Of a DNA stretch of 64,000 bases, positions 36,670-48,783 are shown piece after piece (position 1 is the first letter of the stretch; each line of letters opens with the position of its first letter). The notes under the pieces are model-generated. The model made no database searches. It was not told the origin of the DNA and worked only from the letters and a program-made list of their open reading frames with translations. The position numbers and the translations under genes were made by a program. The DNA lies in the NCBI RefSeq assembly GCF_037975245.1, contig NC_092567.1, forward strand, positions 14,586,876-14,650,875, in the 5' to 3' direction. This stretch comes from Apostichopus japonicus. Its lineage: Eukaryota > Echinodermata > Holothuroidea > Aspidochirotida > Stichopodidae.

Positions 36670-37600
36670 TCTGATCTGATCTTTCTATTATGTATACTGT
36701 AAGATATTAACCGATCTTCTTATAAGGATTCCTTCCTTAAGTTTTGCTGATGGCACTACTGTTTTCATTCAACTTAAACATTTATAATAATGCTCTTCAA
36801 AATATTAGCACTGAATTCCTCAAAATTTCTGACTGACTAAAATGAAATAGATTGTCACATGAGATAGGGAAAACAACGTTTATTGTTGATTTTACACAAA
36901 AGTCTCAGTAATACTTCATGGAGTGTGTATTAACGCATGCAATGATGTGGAAGATTTAGGATTGTATATTGATTCAAACTAAACTGGAAAAAAAAATGTT
37001 TCTATCATCAGCAAAAAGGTTGCATATGTAATTACTTAGTAAATAAAAAATAGCTTGGAACTATTCTTACCTAAACCTCACTTTAGTGACAATTTATAAT
37101 GCACTTGTTTTGCCTCATCTAAACTACCTCGTGTGGGATAATGCCCACATGTCAACACATGATAGCATATTGCAAGATCCAGACAATGACAGTTAGAAGT
37201 ATATATTAGTAATGCTTTATATATCTCACATTATGTGGCCCTTTTCAAAAACCTAAACTTGCTTACACTTAATGAGCTCTATAGATATCACTTAGAGATT
37301 TTTCTCTTTAAGCTGCATAACAGGTTTCTCCCAGATATTTTACGCCAACTGTTTTCATTGTAACAATAGTAGATTTCATGCATACAACACTCGTTCTTAT
37401 AATATGTTACAAGCATCTATGTCCAAAACTCCCATATCATTCTCAGCTTAGATGTTCTGGTGTTGCCCTTGGAATTCTTTATGTGAAAACATTCAAAATA
37501 GTCAATCAATTTCATTCTATAGAGGGAAACTTAAATATTATTTACCAAGCGAATAACAAATCATATTTGTATATAGTTCTGCGCTATTGTGAGTATTGAC
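36670..37600 (+). pseudogene. Decayed non-LTR retrotransposon reverse transcriptase, C-terminal half
   Basis: Three-frame reading recovers ordered pieces of a CR1/L2/Jockey-like RT. FADGTTVFI at 36743 stands where YADDT should be. VEDLGLYIDS is at 36947, TLVTIYNALVLPHLNYLVWD from about 37081, then LFKNLNLLTLNELYRYHLEIF and RFLPDI, and finally HAYNTRSYNMLQASMSK. Frameshifts and stops separate the pieces, and the second catalytic aspartate is glycine, so the copy is dead. A possible PILFLLYIND-like remnant precedes it near 36680. It lies antisense to the receptor gene in the 28-kb intron. The family-level assignment is approximate; that it is a non-LTR RT is clear. Confidence 0.85.
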
Positions 37601-37687
37601 TTAAATTTTCCTTTCCCAGCTCTGATAAACTCTGTTTTTTTTTTCCTCTCTTTTTTTTTTTTTTAAATTCTTTAAATTTTTTGTTTT

Positions 37688-37716
37688 ACTTTGTGAGGGC
37701 CCCAGACTCACAAAGT
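37688..37716. repeat. Perfect 10-bp hairpin in the retrotransposon 3' region
   Basis: ACTTTGTGAG (37688-37697) and CTCACAAAGT (37707-37716) are perfect inverted repeats around a 9-base loop, about 90 bases beyond the last recognisable RT codon. Stem-loops in non-LTR 3' UTRs can be RT recognition elements; that role is inferred. Confidence 0.5.
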
Positions 37717-38042
37717 TATTCCTGGTCCCGTTGCCTCATTGTTATATACCCATGCATTAACAATTGGAAATCATTTGAATTTTATTTGCAGAAATACAAA
37801 TTAAACGATAAAAAAACAAAAAGGATAGAAGTAATTAAATTAACCTGAAGGAGTATCTCCTACCTTAAACCAGAAAATATATGTGGTATTCTTTTCCAAT
37901 TATACTTAATTAACCCTAATAGAAGCCTCTCACTGTCTATTGTTTTGTGTTACCACTGCTGACAGAACCACTGTGTTAGGATACCATGCAACAAATGTCA
38001 CAATGTCTCCTTAACTCAAGACACCAGTCAACATTACAATTC

Positions 38043-38101
38043 TATAAAAGCCTGGCTTTGAGGCAACTTTTGTGATTTTACAAACAATCATGGATCTCAA
38101 G
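38043..38101 (+). promoter_or_regulatory. TATA box and candidate short first exon (MDLK)
   Basis: TATAAAAG at 38043-38050 is followed 40 bases later by ATG GAT CTC AAG and then a consensus donor gtgagt at 38102. Transcription starting about 30 bases after the TATA box would leave a short leader of roughly 15-20 bases. This is the arrangement of many small inducible or secreted-protein genes in animals, but no convincing second exon was identified; an acceptor (cttgaccttcag) near 38300 gives only a short frame. Confidence 0.3.
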
Positions 38102-38230
38102 GTGAGTGAAAACTTGCCTTTGCTTCTACTTTTGATACAATTTAATTTCTGCTACCAGAGGGGGAGGGGTGTTGGGAAGAGGGAGGGGGCATTTGAACAA
38201 TTGTAAAAATTAATCATCGTTTTATGCGTC

Positions 38231-38755
38231 CTAAAAGATGGTCAGAATAAATGCTGGAACTTTCATGGATGTGTGCTGCATTTTTCTGGCTTGCTTGACC
38301 TTCAGATACATTACATATTTCAATCTTTTGAAGGAATCAAAGCGGGGAAGAGTAAAGGGTAGAATACATCTCGGCCTTAACCGATTCTCGACTCCAGATG
38401 AAACAACGTACTCATCAGATAAATGCAAACTGACATAGGGATCTGGGTTGGATTTATGCTGAACCGGGCGGACGACAAGAGATAGGTTCGCCCCTGTAGC
38501 GGCCTCTGGCCTCAAATAAACAGTTTTTCTTTTGACTATGAAATAAAATATAACTAATAAACTCGTTAGAATATTCAAGTGACTTATGTCTGATGAAATA
38601 CGATGCAGGCCAACCTTGAGGTGGCCTTTAACCGTATCCAACTCCAAAAAGAACATCTTTTCCAACATGGCAATCCGACGCCAACTTTGAACGCACAAAA
38701 GAAAAAAAACAAATCGGCGTAGTTTTTTTCCGGGACATGAAGAAGGAAAGAACAA
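38231..38755 (-). other. Longest non-repetitive open frame (174 aa), unidentified
   Basis: This is the longest ATG-to-stop frame outside the tandem arrays. Its middle part (GANLSLVVRPVQHKSNPDPY) has a different base composition from the flanks and looks like dispersed-repeat DNA rather than a cellular gene. No domain is recognised. It overlaps other open frames on both strands. Confidence 0.15.
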
Positions 38756-39595
38756 GATAGCTTACATGGCAGAGTCCCACTCTTTAGGAAATTCAATCCC
38801 AGATGGGGAGATTCTGCCAGGATCCAGCTGGAGCCTATGCTAGATAAACCTTTGACCTAGCCACTGTTTTTTAAACATGGGGATGGAGTTCAATACAAGT
38901 TTACAACAAGTTTCAGCATATTAAATAGTATTTGGGCATACTAAATTCAGGGTTGACAAAAGTGCAGCCTAGAGTTCTCTCTGGAACCATAGTAGGATGT
39001 ACCTATTTATCTATCTATAAACATATATGTGTGTATATATGTGTGTGTGTCTATATATATATATATATATACATATTTTTATTATAAAAAAATCCACTGT
39101 GTACTCCAATAGAAAATAAAAATAAAATAATAAAAATAAAATAAATAAAATATATACAAACGCAGAGATATAAGATATCGTTTTAGAAAATACATATATT
39201 CAATATATATATTTTCTAAACCAGTCCTCCTTATTTGTCAATTATAAGTCATATCTTATTTTCTTTGCTTTTGTCTTATAATATATATGTATATTATACG
39301 TATATACAGTTTCTCTACACTTTGTACTTGGCGTATCACTTAATTCGCCTCAAAGTCACGCACAGCCTCAGGCACAGCAAGTATCTCCACTCAGCTAGTT
39401 AGTCTTGCAGGCCTTGGGCTCGTCGAGAGGCGTGGATGAGCTTAACAATGAGATTCGTCAAGAAAGCAGTTAATGGGTCAACTCATGTGTGTCTTCAGAT
39501 GTTGACCCTTGACCCCTCTACCAAAAGCATGAACTGTAGACATTGTCATTATACATTTTATATTAAAGACATTTAATCATGTAAGAGATACTCAC

Positions 39596-39783
39596 ATAAG
39601 ACTTGGCAGTGTTTTTGTGGGCTTCGCCAGCTGTGAGAATAAGTTTTTCCGTATCTTCGTCGATGACGACTTCTTTGAGGATTTCCGAATCGTCAAGTTC
39701 TTTGATATCTTCTACTATGTACGGTTCTATATCCACAAAGTCGGTCTCCTTTTGTTTGTTTGGAATTCGACCTATCCTAACAG
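39596..39783 (-). CDS. Nuclear receptor exon: hinge (AVRIGRIP) and LBD helix 1
   Basis: The 188-nt exon follows a ttctttcag acceptor and ends TAT|gtgagt. Its first two bases complete the alanine codon left by the second-finger exon, giving GMSKE-AVRIGRIPNKQKE across the junction. That is the NR1-type C-terminal extension (Rev-erb and E75 have AVRFGRIP/AVRFGRVP; PPARs have AIRFGRMP). An acidic hinge follows (residues about 17-45 of the exon, rich in D and E), then a helix 1-like segment EKLILTAGEAHKNTAKSY resembling helix 1 of PPAR and VDR. Entry is phase 1 and exit phase 0. The 2565-bp intron upstream is mostly tandem repeats. The match in both sequence and phase makes membership in the same gene very likely. 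Confidence 0.94.
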
Positions 39784-39884
39784 CTGAAAGAAAGACAACC
39801 AGACAAACCGTGTTGAAAGTAGGTAGACATAGATGAAGGAGAATAACAGCTATACGGCGGATATCAAGAACCGAAACAAGCTCT

Positions 39885-40290
39885 TCAAAGTGCCCGAGAA
39901 GCATTAGTAGATACACAGAGGACAATAATGGCTGCATGGTTTCCAACCTTTGAAACCGCCTCAAATGACCACATGTTAGCACATAAATGCAGGGAGCATA
40001 ACGGTTGCAAGGTCTGGAACCATTACAACTGCTGCAAAATGCCCCATTAAAGGCACAGCAGATACATGAAGAAGAAAAATGGTTGCATGGTTTTGAAACT
40101 TTGAAACCGCCTCAAAAAGCCTCGTAAGCAGATCAGATACACAGTCCAGAGACTAAAGATGCTTGGTCTGAAACCAACCGCTTCAGAGTAATGGAAAGGC
40201 ATAGCAGATACATGGAGGAGAATAATGGCTGCATGGTCTCGAAGCATTGAAACCGCTTCAAGACGCTCACTGGGTTTCTTTATGGACCAA
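39885..40290. repeat. Degenerate tandem repeat of about 110 bp, three to four copies
   Basis: Units share AGATACA(C/T)..GA..AATAATGGCTGCATGGT and TTTGAAACCGCCTCAA. The array starts about 100 bp upstream (minus strand) of the hinge exon. Confidence 0.8.
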
Positions 40291-40344
40291 ATAAATCTTA
40301 TTATAATATTCATGGAATCAAGGTAAAACTTTGGAGAGAGTCTT

Positions 40345-40505
40345 TCACTATGTGTATAGGTCTGTCAAACTCACGACATTCAACAATCAGTTATTATCGT
40401 AAGGAGATAAACATTGCTTATGTCTTTCACTATGTATATAGGTCTATCAAACTTAACATATTCAACAATCAGTTATTATCGTAAGGAGTTAAACATTGCT
40501 TATGT
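40345..40505. repeat. Direct duplication of about 87 bp
   Basis: Both copies include CTTTCACTATGT, ATAGGTCT, and AACAATCAGTTATTATCGTA. Confidence 0.9.
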
Positions 40506-40777
40506 AATAACGTAACCAGAAGATGCCATATATAGCAGAAATATTACAATTGAGTTAGACCTATTATTCAATTAGACCCTGCGACATACATGACTCAGTT
40601 TCAAAAGCTAAAAAACTATTCACCCATACTCCATGTACTATGAGATGTTACCAACAAGCAAAACACTCAAGAAATGTAGGGCAATGTCAAACACGGAGGT
40701 AAAAGTTGGTCAAGGAAACAGATGTACATCGGATTATTATGATACCAGGAACATGCTACCAATATCTAGATGCCTTA

Positions 40778-42100
40778 ATCTATAGGTGTACATTGTACTG
40801 TAACCTTATGTAGACTTTATATCTATAGGTGTACATCTTACTGTAACCTTATGTAGACTTTATATCAATAGGTGTACATCTTACTGTAACATTATGTAGA
40901 CTTTATATCCATAGGTGTACATCTTACTGTAACCTTATGTAGACTTTATATCCATAGGTGTACATCTTACTGTAACCTAATGTAGACTTTATATCTATAG
41001 GTGTACATCTTACTGTAACCTTATGTAGACTTTATATATATAGGTGTACATCTTACTGTAACCTTATGTAGACTTTATATCTATAGGTGTACATCTTACT
41101 GTAACATTATGTAGACTTTATATCAATAGGTGTACATCTTACTGTAACATTATGTAGACTTTATATCCATAGGTGTACATCTTACTGTAACCTAATGTAG
41201 ACTTTATATCTATAGGTGTACGTCTTACTGTAACCTTATGTGGACTTTATATCTATAGGTGTTACTGTAACCTTATGTGGACTTTATATCTATAGGTGTA
41301 CATCTTACTGTAACCTTATGTAGACTTTATATCTATAGGTGTACATCTTACTGTAAACTTATGTAGACTTTATATCTATAGGTGTACATCTTACTGTTAC
41401 CTTATGTAGACATTATATCAATAGGTGTACATCTTACTGTAACCTTATGTAGACTTTATATCTATAGGTGTACATCTTACTGTAACCTTATGTAGACTTT
41501 ATATCTATAGGTGTACATCTTACTGTAACCTTATGTAGACTTTATATCCATAGGTGTACATCTTACTGTAACCTTATGTAGACTTTATATCTATAGGTGT
41601 ACATCTTACTGTAACCTTATGTAGACTTTACATCTATAGGTGCACATCTTACTGTAACCTTATGTAGACTTTATATCTATAGGTGTACATCTTACTGTAA
41701 CCTTATGTAGACTTTACATCTATAGGTGCACATCTTACTGTAACCTTATGTAGACTTTATATCTATAGGTGTACATCTTACTGTAACCTTATGTAGACTT
41801 TACATCTATAGGTGCACATCTTACTGTAACCTTATGTAGACTTTATATCTATAGGTGTACATCTTACTGTAACCTTATGTAGACTTTATATCTATAGGTG
41901 TACATCTTACTGTTACCTTATGTAGACATTATATTTGTAGGTGTACATCTTACTGTAACCTTATATTTACTTTATATTTGTAGGTGTACATCTTGCTGTA
42001 ACCTTATGTAGACTTTATATCAATAGGTGTACATCTTACTGTAACCTTATGTAGACTTTATATCTATAGCTGTACATCTTACTGTAACCTTATGTTTACT
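40778..42100. repeat. 43-bp minisatellite, about 30 copies
   Basis: Unit TATCTATAGGTGTACATCTT, ACTGTAACCTTATGTAGACT, TTA. Variants TATCAATAGG, TATCCATAGG and ACATCTATAGGTGCACATC occur in blocks, and one shortened copy lacks TACATC near 41261. It fills half of the intron between two receptor exons. Confidence 0.97.
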
Positions 42101-42348
42101 TCATTTCTCAATCAAACAAACTGAACAAAACTCAGGGGTGTACTTCGACATTCGAAAGTGAATCTCTACGATTCAGGTTTCATGGCCAAACTTGTTATGA
42201 GAATTTTTAGTATAGAACGGTATTAAGAAAATCAAAATAATATTAAAAAAAAATCATCAAAAGCAATTCCAAATGCTCGTTTTGATTATTTCAAACAATA
42301 TTCTTTATTGAGATATTACCGAATGAAAGATGACATTTGTATACACAC

Positions 42349-42490
42349 CTTCTTTAGACATTCCTAGCTCTATGCATTTCTTATATCGGCATGAAGGACA
42401 TCGGTTCCGTTGGTGCCTGCTTATTTCACACTTTCCTCCCTTTGGACAGATGTATTCCTTTTTCCTTCGTAGACATCTCCGGAAAAAACC
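42349..42490 (-). CDS. Nuclear receptor exon: second zinc finger of the DNA-binding domain
   Basis: The exon reads 47 codons plus one base on the minus strand, beginning GFFRRC and ending GMSKE. The second-finger cysteine pattern is complete: C-x5-C-x9-C-x2-C, within CPKGGKC and RNRCPSCRYKKC, followed by the usual GM at the end of the core domain. A pyrimidine-rich acceptor (ccatccag) precedes it and a G|gtgtgt donor follows. Entry between CEGCK and GFF at phase 0, and exit at phase 1 after GMSKE, are intron positions used in PPAR-type genes. The domain binds hormone-response DNA in the nucleus. The D-box equivalent is PKGGK. The P-box half (CEGCK) belongs to the preceding exon, which I could not find in the window. 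Subfamily is inferred as NR1. Identification as a nuclear receptor is essentially certain. Confidence 0.97.
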
Positions 42491-44589
42491 CTGGATGGAA
42501 CGAGAGGCAGAAAGAAAAGAGAGAGAGGAAGAAAAAGAAAAAAGATTGAGTAATAAAAAGATATTTTCTGTAAGGAAATTTTATAAGCTAGCTGAAAGTA
42601 TTTATATTCTTTTTGTAAGGAAAATGATTTGTTGAAAATATGAAGGCAATATTATTGGGCCTTCAAAAGACCATGTTAATAAGTAAATAAAAGGGGGAAA
42701 ATAAGGGGGGGGGGGGGGGATTGAAAGAGTTAAAATTGTTTCAAATTGCCTTGTACATGTTTTAATCATAAAATCATTCTTGCTCTGATGATGTGAAATC
42801 AGCACACACAGTATTAACGACACCAAACCGTACCAGTGACAGACACACATGAAGCTGTTTGCGGTTCAAATGAGAATGCCGACTAGATCCGCAAGGTTGA
42901 ACAAACTCGAGTGGCGGCTCTCGCCGACCCGTTTGAACTTGCCTCATGTTCTCAATTTCGCAGCACATTACAGACAATTTGCGAGACATTTCCTGTGACG
43001 TTACAATGTTATCATCATCGGAGAAAGTGTGTCAATGTTATTGCATAGAGATAGAATAGAAACGAATGCCTCTTTAGAATTACTCAACCTTCTTCTCTGC
43101 CCCAAATACCAAAAGGAAAGACTACCCAAACTCTGGGTTGTTGTCTAACAAATTTAAGAGAGTCTAAACTTTTACCCTTGATCTGTCAAAGACACTTTAG
43201 CTCCCATCAGCCCAATTCTTCCAGAAAATAAAAAGGGTCATAGAAAAAAAAAAAAAAAGACGAAGAAGAAAAAAATTGCAAGAAATACCCAGTGGAAAAG
43301 TAACAAGAAAGGGTTAAGCCAACCAACTCTCTCCCCTGGGAAAGAAATTAGAGGGGCACAGAATGGGGAATTAAAATATATAAATATCTTGAATGGAGTT
43401 GTTGTTGTTAGTAGTAGTACATCAACTGGTTGAACTTCACTATAATTGTGTTCGACTAGCCATGAAGACACAGCTAAATGCAAGCATGTTCTCTGGGACT
43501 TTAACTAAAGCTACAAGTCACTGACCTCTCTTAGCTACTTGTTTAAAATCTGAGAAGGACTGTTTCCTATTTTTAGGTCAAGAACAACTAAAAAAAAAAA
43601 AGGAAAATTATTTAAAAGCAAGAGCTTTATTGATAGTAGATACATCTGAGTAGCAAGCAATCTACATACATACAGTAAGGTACATCATATAGAAGAGGTT
43701 CAGTGAATGAAAGTTGGCTGCTGGGTGAAGTGATGTTTGTAACATTGTGATTTGGCGACATATCAAGTTGCAGTTTTATTCTCTCTTTTTTTTTTTTTTT
43801 AAGTAAAATACGAAATAAGAATGTCATTACCAGGAATACATTTAAAGGAAAGATGTCAGTAAAAAACTACATTTGAACTTGACATATAAATGGAGAAACA
43901 CATGTATGTGTTTTCATTTACAGATTTCAGGAAAGCTGGGGAAAGAAGGTGAGAGTTGGTGGGGGGGGGGGGGATGGGAGGAAGGGAGTGATGGGTGGGA
44001 GGGATAGTGATAAAGTATTTCATGTAGTTTGTATTAATGCAGCTGCTCCTCCTCTTCCTCTGATGCACTTACAATTTCCCCATCCTCCCTTTCCTACCTA
44101 CCATCCCTATCCCCCCCCCCCCCCACAAAAAAATCCCACCTGAACTTTTTCTTTCAGTGATATCCTCCTTATGTGAAACTGAAGCATTTTTAATTTATTT
44201 TTTTAATTTATTTATTATTAATTTTTATTATAATTATTTTTTTTAAATTTATTTATTTTTATTATTTATAATTTATTTTTTTAAATTTGTTTTTGGCTCT
44301 TTTTAATTCTGTCAGCTTCATATACTGTCACACATTCTGTCAGGAGATTCACCATTAACTTATGATAAAATGTCTACAGCTTTACAGAGATGGTGGTCAA
44401 CTAATTAGGCACTGTGTCAAGAGTAGGATGCTGGGGAAGCTGCAGCATTGTGCAGCCAAGCTGAATAGGATGCAATCTTTGCTGCAAATTAGCAAGGGTC
44501 ATTTCCAGCGATCTAGGGAGTTCTTTACTCCAAAAATTTCTGTACGCTCCGCACCAACCTGTGGGGGCGCTTTGCATAGATAGTGTCGA

Positions 44590-44655
44590 AAGAGCCCCTA
44601 CAGACCATTCTCGCCCCCCCCCCCCCGACCAATACCCCTAGCTCCGCCACTAAGT
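44590..44655. mobile_element. Fragment of the same GCTCCGCCACTA-ended repeat type
   Basis: A poly-C tract followed by CCCTAGCTCCGCCACTA, the same kind of terminus as the copy at 29.4-29.7 kb. It abuts the candidate exon at 44675. Confidence 0.35.
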
Positions 44656-44674
44656 TTCAGGCAACAGACACTAC

Positions 44675-44832
44675 CGTTTTAGGTACTCCTGGTCTGCTGG
44701 GATAATCTCTATTGTTTGGTATTGATATTATAGATTCAGCCTTGCTGCATGGGGAGATTGCAGCTGCTGCAGCATTTCTTGATGACAGGCTGCCTGAATG
44801 AACTTCATAACCAAGAGTTCCCAAAACTGACT
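44675..44832 (-). CDS. Candidate exon upstream of the zinc-finger exon (unidentified)
   Basis: A 158-nt minus-strand stretch lies between acceptor ttatgtttttag and donor ACG|gtagtg. It reads SVLGTLGYEVHSGSLSSRNA, then an alanine run and a Ser/Pro-rich tail ending RPGVPKT. Composition resembles a receptor A/B domain: Ser/Pro/Ala-rich and low complexity. Entry is phase 1 and exit phase 0; exit phase matches the second-finger exon. Direct joining would give a receptor lacking the first finger, so either a first-finger exon is missed in the 2.2-kb gap, this is an alternative 5' exon, or it is not coding. A decayed repeat adjoins it on the downstream side. No family match is claimed. Confidence 0.35.
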
Positions 44833-47800
44833 CTAAAAACATAATGAGATCCTCTTCAATAATCATATCCATAACAACATCATAAACATTATTATCAACT
44901 GTAACACAACATGTAAATCAGACCAATAGCACTTATTGTTCCCAAAATCTATTTCGACTTCCTTCCCGGCTCCAGGTTATTCACCTACGAACATCTAGGC
45001 TGATATACATTTTGCCCAAAACTGTGCACTGGTAAAACTTTACAGGTCCCTTGATGGTTCTGCGCTCCAGAATGATTGCAATGCCATGGCAAGCAGTTAA
45101 ATAACTTACAACCCCAGAAATAACTGTAAACTGAATTATATTCCTTTATTTCCTCTACTCTACCAATGCTGCCAAAAAAACAAAAAACAAAAAAATTGGG
45201 TCAAAAGTTTATGTCATTGTTCTATACTGGGTAGGTAGTTCTGGGTAGGTGTTTGACCTACATTTGGAAGTCCTTAAAACTTTAAAAACAAAAAATCCTC
45301 TCAAATTGAAGTGTCTGCTGCCTGAGAAATAGGTTTCTCAGAAATCAGTTCATACCCGTGTACTTATTCGAAGGGGTTGATAAAGCTGAGTTGACCAGCT
45401 ATCCTAGATTGGGACACATGTGTGAATATATATCTAATACACTGTTAGCTAGTGGGGATCTCTAGATTCAATAGTACAAGTTGCATGGATTGATATGATG
45501 GGATTTCTCAACAGAAACTGTCCTTAAGACTGAGACAAGAATAAATTATTCTCCCACAACCAACCCCACCTTAACAAGGAAACCATTATACTAATATTTT
45601 GCCTTTTTCATTGCATACATCAATTCTTGACAATAATTTGATTATTGATATAGTCATGGCATTTGGTCTGGTAATGACAATTGTTGCTGCAAATTCATGC
45701 CAACCAACCCCCCCCCCCGTAATGAGTAAAAGCAATGAGTCCATTCGTAGCTCAACCACAGGGTGAACGATCCTTTTACAGGTTAGCGTCAAGTTTTCCT
45801 CCACGATAAAGCTAAACTGAGAATTTCTCAAAATTTATCGCATATGATCAATCATTTAGACACAGTCCTCAGAGAGTTTTTTGCTCATTCAATTCTCTAG
45901 CTTAAATAACCAGCCACAAAATCAGGGAACAGTTTGGAGTGTTGAGACCTCCAGCTATGGGTAATTCTTTCAAAAGTTCTCTCGGCTTGCTAAATGTTTA
46001 GGAGACAACACGCACATGTTTTTTCAAGCATTAAAAGAACATTGATATTCAAGTACCAAAGACAATTTGACAGTCACGTCCAAAATTGGACAATTCCCAC
46101 CGTTATTTCAGTCGAAATGACGTCACAACTTCACCCCGAGAGATCAAATTTGTAAGAGAGGGAGCTCGGGACAAATAAAAATGTCTTTCCCCCCTTGTAG
46201 GTCAGCACACACAAATTCACAATGACAGCTTTTTTTTCTGAATTTATGCCTTTTTTGTGTGTGTGGAATCTTAGACAAACAAACAAACACTAAAATGATA
46301 ACAAATTATCTATGCAATAAAAACCAAACCAAAACAAGATAGGAAAATGCTATTAATTTGCTGAATTTCTATGCAACATCTCTCTACTGCTATTTGAACT
46401 GTAGGTCATTTCCGTTAAAGAAGGAGAAAAAAGATTTGTTTATTGCAATATCTTTGATACCTAATTGCCAGCAGAATCTCACTGTGAGTGAGTTCACATT
46501 GAGAAACACATAGTATTTGAAAAAACCCATAGGTGGAACTCTCTATCGTTTACATGAATATTTAATTATGTATGCTCAGAGTCGTTTCCATCCCTGTTAA
46601 AGAGGCTCCATGTATTTACATGAACAATATATACATTAATATCCCATCTGAAATAAAATCATGAATAATTCCCTCTGTCTCAGTTGAGAGAGGAATATTA
46701 TCGTTGCTCCTCCACCCACACTGATCTCTAAAAAACTGTATAAAGGACCATTGAAGCTGACAAAACTTCTCGATAATTCTCGACTTTACCTAATTCCTCC
46801 GACAATTCCATCACGTTTATTCGTTTTATCTAGAGCAGAGGGCTGGCAAAAATAATACTAAAATGACAGAAAGTTTGGCCACAAAATTTGTAAATGAATT
46901 CCTCATTTCTGCAGACATAACAAGGCAAATGCAGATCCTACAGATAATTCAAGGAGTATAGTCCTAGGCATTATTAAAAAACAAAAAACAAAAGAAAATT
47001 TAATGGTTTATATATAAGATGTACAAACCAAAACAATATACATTTCTTCTGGCAGAATTGTTTCTTCTCTGTCACATTCTCAAAAGGACTGAATCTGCAC
47101 TTTGTTTAAATCATGTGATTCACCAGGAATTAGAAACAATCATATCAACAAATTTATTTCAATTGGTAAGATCTCTTTATGCTTCTACAACATTTTTTTA
47201 ATTTTTATACAGCCTTCCTCTTTAGCACATTGAAGCATACGTACATATTCAACAGTGGGATTTGTGTAGTTGTAATAGTATAGATGTAACGGTCTAAGTA
47301 ATGTAACTTTGCTGCTTAGCGGTTACAAAAAAAAATAGAGTTTCCAAATTCCAGAGAACTATGAAAATTGAGATCAAATTCGGACATGAAAATCATACCA
47401 CTTTCTACATTTTGTCTATAATATGCAGAACTTGAAAAAGTGTCTATAAATAAAATAAAATGAGCAAATGATGATTAGCCTTTCCATCTTTTTTGCATGC
47501 ATGGCTGACCAAGAAGTAATAAATGAATGGCCACTAAAAGGTTCCTTCCTTTTTGTGCATTTGTATCCCCCTTTCTTTTTCCTGTCAACCAAGAAACAAA
47601 GTGATCATTTAATTGTATGTTTCTTTCCCTTCGGAAGTCATAAACTTGTCCACACAGCTAACAGTATACATACATCTACTGCAGCCTGACCATTGTATCA
47701 TCCTAAACAACAGGCAAAACCCGCATATTATTTTAAGGTAAAAATTGACAAGACATATCAGTACCATCCCCACTTATCTCAAATTGAAGCCTCTAAGGAT

Positions 47801-48783
47801 AATCAAACTAGAGATTTTGTCACAGAAAATAGCCTGTGGTGACATGCTGGATCAGAAGCTCAAGTCAACTGCAATCTTGCACCACACAGAAGTCTCTTGG
47901 TAATTTTTAAAGGTTAGGGTTTTGTGTGTACCTAAAAGATTAAGGAGACTTTACTTGCAAATGATATTACAAATACTACCTCAGGATAGAAAGAAAAAAT
48001 TCTGGCACAAAATCTCCATAACCCTTGAGAGACAAGGTAGTAGTAGCAGTGTACATGATATTAGCCAATATTCAAGTCGCTTTGGAAAAATGTTACTATG
48101 ATACAGCTTAAAATTGCATACTCAATGCAGAGAGAAATTAACAGAAATGTGTTAACTTAGGCTGGATATTTACCCATACATTGCTACGGTAGGATATACT
48201 TACTATCAGCAGCACAATATGTGGCTTCTTTTCATTACCTGTCTATGTGTGAAAAATTCTTTTCTGTATATTATCTTTATATAAAATTGTAATATACCTA
48301 CATTTTCTGGAAAGCATAACTACATCACAGATGGAAAAGTTTACTGTTACAAATTTCAGTGCAGTTAACTTTACAACTGAGTCTTAGACATCCATGTTAA
48401 GCTAACAAACCCCTTTATCTTTCAGTCATGTAAATACAGCTTTGCAGTGACCTCAGCTAGATGTTTAGTGCAGAATGAGCCTTGCAATATTCATAAATAT
48501 TCTACAGTTAAGCAATGTGTTCAATCTACTGTATTTCTGGCTCCTTCACAATGCCACTCATAAGTGAATATACCAGATTGGAGATCAAACGTACAGCTTT
48601 ATATTTGCAAGGAAAATATAAAAGCAATAATTTATTTCATTATTTTTATTACACAGAATTTTATTAGACACTGAAAGAATACGTAGGAAAGCTTTTGTAC
48701 AAGTGCGACAAGAATTAATACGAATCACGTTTTTCTTAATATCGACTATCGTCGCAAATCTTCTGGGCATTGGGAACTTAACT

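Larger units (their letters stand above)
11428..39595 (-). other. Giant intron of the nuclear receptor gene, 28.2 kb
   Basis: Lies between the helix 1 exon and the linker exon. Exit phase 0 and entry phase 0 agree, so no further exon is required. It contains the 107-bp array, two hammerhead-like repeats, several minisatellites, a dead RT fragment, DR1-like sites and possible plus-strand exons. Stretches 17.5-20.2, 21.1-26.4, 29.7-30.6 and 31.5-34.4 kb are AT-rich filler with only simple repeats that I can see. Confidence 0.82.
39784..42348 (-). other. Short repeat-filled intron between second finger and hinge exons
   Basis: This 2565-bp intron is largely tandem repeats: a degenerate array of about 110-bp units (39885-40290), an 87-bp doublet (40345-40505) and about 30 copies of a 43-bp unit (40778-42100). 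Only the terminal few hundred bases look non-repetitive. Its length is probably polymorphic. Confidence 0.88.

Noticed and set aside
38330-38440. Possible hammerhead (CTGATGAG on the minus strand)
   Set aside because: No stem II followed by GAAA; only the CTGATGAG octamer matches.
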